Translations under genes and position numbers: made by a program | Assembly (NCBI RefSeq): GCF_031450805.1 | Contig: NZ_JARTVY010000001.1 | Span: forward strand, 124,001 to 188,000 | Source: Caballeronia sp031450805 | GTDB lineage: Bacteria; Pseudomonadota; Gammaproteobacteria; Burkholderiales; Burkholderiaceae | Direction: 5' to 3' | DNA: 64,000 nt | The notes under the pieces: model-generated | Told to the model about the DNA's origin: nothing | The model's database searches: none | What the model saw: the letters and a program-made list of their open reading frames with translations, nothing else | Shown: piece by piece, positions 62,269 to 64,000 of the stretch | Position numbering within the stretch: the first letter of the stretch is position 1 | Layout of the letters: every line of letters begins with the position of its first letter

Positions 62269-62323
62269 TCGTGTCGGTCTATTAATGCGCCCCGGGGAGG
62301 GGCGAGCTAATAGACCGACACGA
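62269..62323. repeat. 55-base palindrome between convergent genes
   Basis: A 16-base perfect arm (62269-62284) is repeated inverted at 62308-62323, enclosing a second GCCCC/GGGGC stem near 62289-62303. There is no T tract. It may act as a bidirectional terminator without a T run or as an extragenic palindrome. Confidence 0.8.
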
Positions 62324-62363
62324 GATAACGAAGCCACCAAAAACAGGCGGAGTGAAAAAACCC

Positions 62364-63086
62364 TCACTCCCCCAGATAAGCAGCCCGAACCTTGGGATCA
62401 TCGAGCATGACCTTGGCATCGCCGGACATCGTGACAGTACCGGAATCCATCACATACCCGCGATTAGCGGCCTGAAGCGCCAGCCGCGCGTTCTGCTCAA
62501 CCAGCAGCACGGTCAAGCCTTCCTTTGAAATCTCCCGAACGACTTCAAAAATCTTCTCGACCATGATGGGCGAAAGCCCCATGGAAGGCTCATCGAGAAG
62601 CAGCAGCTTCGGTCGCGAAAGAAGAGCGCGAGCCATCGCAAGCATCTGCTGCTCGCCGCCCGAAAGCGTCCCCGCGTACTGCGAAGCGCGCTCCTTCAAG
62701 CGAGGAAAGAAGCCGAACATACGCTCGGTATCCTTCTGAATGCCGTCGGCGTCATTACGCAGATAAGCCCCCATCTGCATATTCTCGAGAATCGACATGC
62801 GCGCAAAGATGCCGCGCCCTTCCGGCACCATCGCGAGGCCGCGCTTCAAAAGCTCATGCGTCGGCACGCCCTTGATCGACTGGCCCATGTACTCGATATC
62901 GCCGCCCGAATAAGGCTTCAATCCGGTGATGGCCTTCATCGTCGTGGTCTTGCCCGCGCCGTTCGCGCCGATCAGCGTGACCAGTTCGCCCTGCCCGACT
63001 TCCAGATCGACACCCTTCACCGCCTGAATGCCGCCGTAATTCACCTGCAGGCCCTTGACCTTCAACATCGCGCTTGTGGTCGCCAT
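62364..63086 (-). CDS. livF: Branched-chain amino-acid ABC transporter ATPase LivF
   Basis: The 240-residue ATPase has Walker A GANGAGKTT (about 37-45), LSGGEQQML and LLLLDEPSMGLSP, with the LivF-type opening LKVKGLQVNYGGIQAVKGV. Paired with LivG, it imports branched-chain amino acids or related ligands of the HAAT family. It starts at 63086, directly after the livG stop. A hairpin with T residues follows its stop at about 62340-62366. Confidence 0.95.
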   Translation of the reverse strand: MATTSAMLKVKGLQVNYGGIQAVKGVDLEVGQGELVTLIGANGAGKTTTMKAITGLKPYSGGDIEYMGQSIKGVPTHELLKRGLAMVPEGRGIFARMSILENMQMGAYLRNDADGIQKDTERMFGFFPRLKERASQYAGTLSGGEQQMLAMARALLSRPKLLLLDEPSMGLSPIMVEKIFEVVREISKEGLTVLLVEQNARLALQAANRGYVMDSGTVTMSGDAKVMLDDPKVRAAYLGE

Positions 63087-63863
63087 TTAGTGCACCCCCG
63101 CACCCAGATATGCCTCGATCACCTTCGGGTCCTTCTGCACGTCCTGCGGCAGACCCTCGGCGATCACCTTGCCGTAATCGAGCACCGTCATGCGGTTGCA
63201 CAATCCCATCACGAGCTTCACGTCGTGTTCGATCAAGAGAATCGTCTTGCCGTCCGCGCGAATCTTGTCGAGCAGACGCGTCAGTTCGACCTTCTCCGTC
63301 GCGTTCATGCCGGCCGCCGGCTCGTCGAGCGCGAGCAGCTTCGGGTCCGTCGCCAATGCACGCGCGATTTCCAGTCGACGCTGATGCCCGTACGACAGAT
63401 TGCGCGACGTATAGTCCGCGTACTGCAGCACGCCGACATATTCGAGCAGTTCCAGCGCGCGTTCCTTGATCTCGCGCTCTTCACGACGTTCCGCCGGCGT
63501 CTGCAAGACCGCGCCGATCAGCCCGTGCTTCGTGCGGACGTGCCGGCCGACCATCACGTTCTCGAGCGCAGTCATGCCGCCGAAGAGACGAATGTTCTGG
63601 AACGTGCGCGCGATGCCCGCCTTCGCCACCTGATACACGGCAGTCGGCGTATACGGTTCGCCGTCGAGCTTGAATACGCCCGAATCCGGCGTGTAAAGAC
63701 CCGTGATGACGTTGAAGAACGTGGTCTTGCCCGCGCCGTTCGGGCCGATCAGACCGTAAATTTCGCCTTCCTTGATTTCGAGGCGCACATCGGAGAGCGC
63801 CTGCAAGCCGCCGAAACGCTTGTTCACGCCCTGCACGGACAATCGAGTACGTTTGTCGCTCAT
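63087..63863 (-). CDS. livG: Branched-chain amino-acid ABC transporter ATPase LivG
   Basis: The 258-residue ATPase has Walker A GPNGAGKTT (about 37-45), the LivG-type IARTFQNIRLFGGMTALENV, LSYGHQRRLEIARAL signature and LLALDEPAAGMN. It lies between livM and livF; its stop abuts the livF start. The start is 63863 (MSDKRTRLSV). Confidence 0.95.
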   Translation of the reverse strand: MSDKRTRLSVQGVNKRFGGLQALSDVRLEIKEGEIYGLIGPNGAGKTTFFNVITGLYTPDSGVFKLDGEPYTPTAVYQVAKAGIARTFQNIRLFGGMTALENVMVGRHVRTKHGLIGAVLQTPAERREEREIKERALELLEYVGVLQYADYTSRNLSYGHQRRLEIARALATDPKLLALDEPAAGMNATEKVELTRLLDKIRADGKTILLIEHDVKLVMGLCNRMTVLDYGKVIAEGLPQDVQKDPKVIEAYLGAGVH

Positions 63864-63878
63864 TTTCCAGTCCCCCGC

Positions 63879-64000
63879 TTAGGCGCGCACCGGCTTCTTG
63901 CCGCTGCGCTTCGCGATCTTCGCGATCTTGTCTTCGTGTTTCGCGGCGGGCCACAGGCCTTCCGAGCGATACAGCATGATGAGCACCATCGCCAGACCGT
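63879..64000 (-). CDS. livM: Branched-chain amino-acid ABC transporter permease LivM, C-terminal end (partial)
   Basis: The last 39 codons read GLAMVLIMLYRSEGLWPAAK, then HEDKIAKIAKRSGKKPVRA and TAA at 63881-63879. The RSEGLWP motif ends LivM proteins. The rest of the gene lies beyond the window; livG follows 15 bases downstream. Confidence 0.9.
   Translation of the reverse strand, partial: GLAMVLIMLYRSEGLWPAAKHEDKIAKIAKRSGKKPVRA

Noticed and set aside
1..64000. CRISPR arrays, insertion sequences, prophage or rRNA genes
   Set aside because: I saw no regularly spaced repeats, transposase-like or phage-like proteins, or rRNA sequence in the window.

Overview
The window is about 64 kb of GC-rich, gene-dense bacterial chromosome. 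Gene content and order point to Burkholderiaceae, Burkholderia sensu lato (a Paraburkholderia or Caballeronia type is my inference). Supporting signs are the DUF3460-scpA-panC-panD run, a DUF2486 gene, 6S RNA directly downstream of zapA, the cysI-DUF934-cysH-cysD-cysN-cobA sulfate cluster divergent from cysB, and tamA-tamB. Most of the window is core genome. I see no insertion sequence, prophage, integrase or CRISPR array.

Layout. 1-9 kb: the 3' end of argH, a bestrophin-like channel gene, an orphan T6SS immunity gene (tai4) with the decayed end of its effector gene (tae4), a GST, an Orn/Lys/Arg decarboxylase, dcd, a SodC-like lipoprotein lacking most metal ligands, apbC/mrp and an OmpA-type lipoprotein. 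9-21 kb: metG, tamB-tamA, then DUF3460-scpA-panC-panD, and an orphan ParA-type ATPase. 21-33 kb: a cobalamin region. On the plus strand are cobU-cbiB-cobC-btuF-like; on the minus strand are cobQ and a btuB-btuC-btuD-cobT-cobS-phosphatase operon headed by a clear cobalamin riboswitch. The set covers corrinoid uptake and lower-loop assembly; corrin-ring synthesis is not here.

33-45 kb: zapB-like/zapA, 6S RNA, EVE and SIMPL proteins, lgt, a LysR regulator divergent from ilvD, DUF2486, pepA-holC, lptF-lptG and a small CbiX, then a truncated DUF2459 relic. 45-54 kb: assimilatory sulfate reduction on the minus strand. CysH carries the CC...CxxC signature of an APS reductase, so the route is sulfate to APS to sulfite to sulfide. 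CysB is divergent and is followed by an orphan periplasmic binding protein and tRNA-Leu(CAA).

54-64 kb: two unrecognised small membrane genes behind a palindrome, a membrane protein with a zinc ribbon, a very long Ala/Ser/Thr linker and a helical C-terminus, rsuA, another small membrane protein, an epimerase-like protein, a ferredoxin-type flavin reductase, an argD-like aminotransferase behind a possible Arg-codon leader and terminator, a GNAT acetyltransferase, and livF-livG with the end of livM.

The observations most worth checking are the tae4 relic/tai4 pair, the zinc-ribbon/linker protein, the metal-ligand-poor SodC-like lipoprotein, the Arg-rich leader before the aminotransferase, and three small proteins that gene callers may miss.
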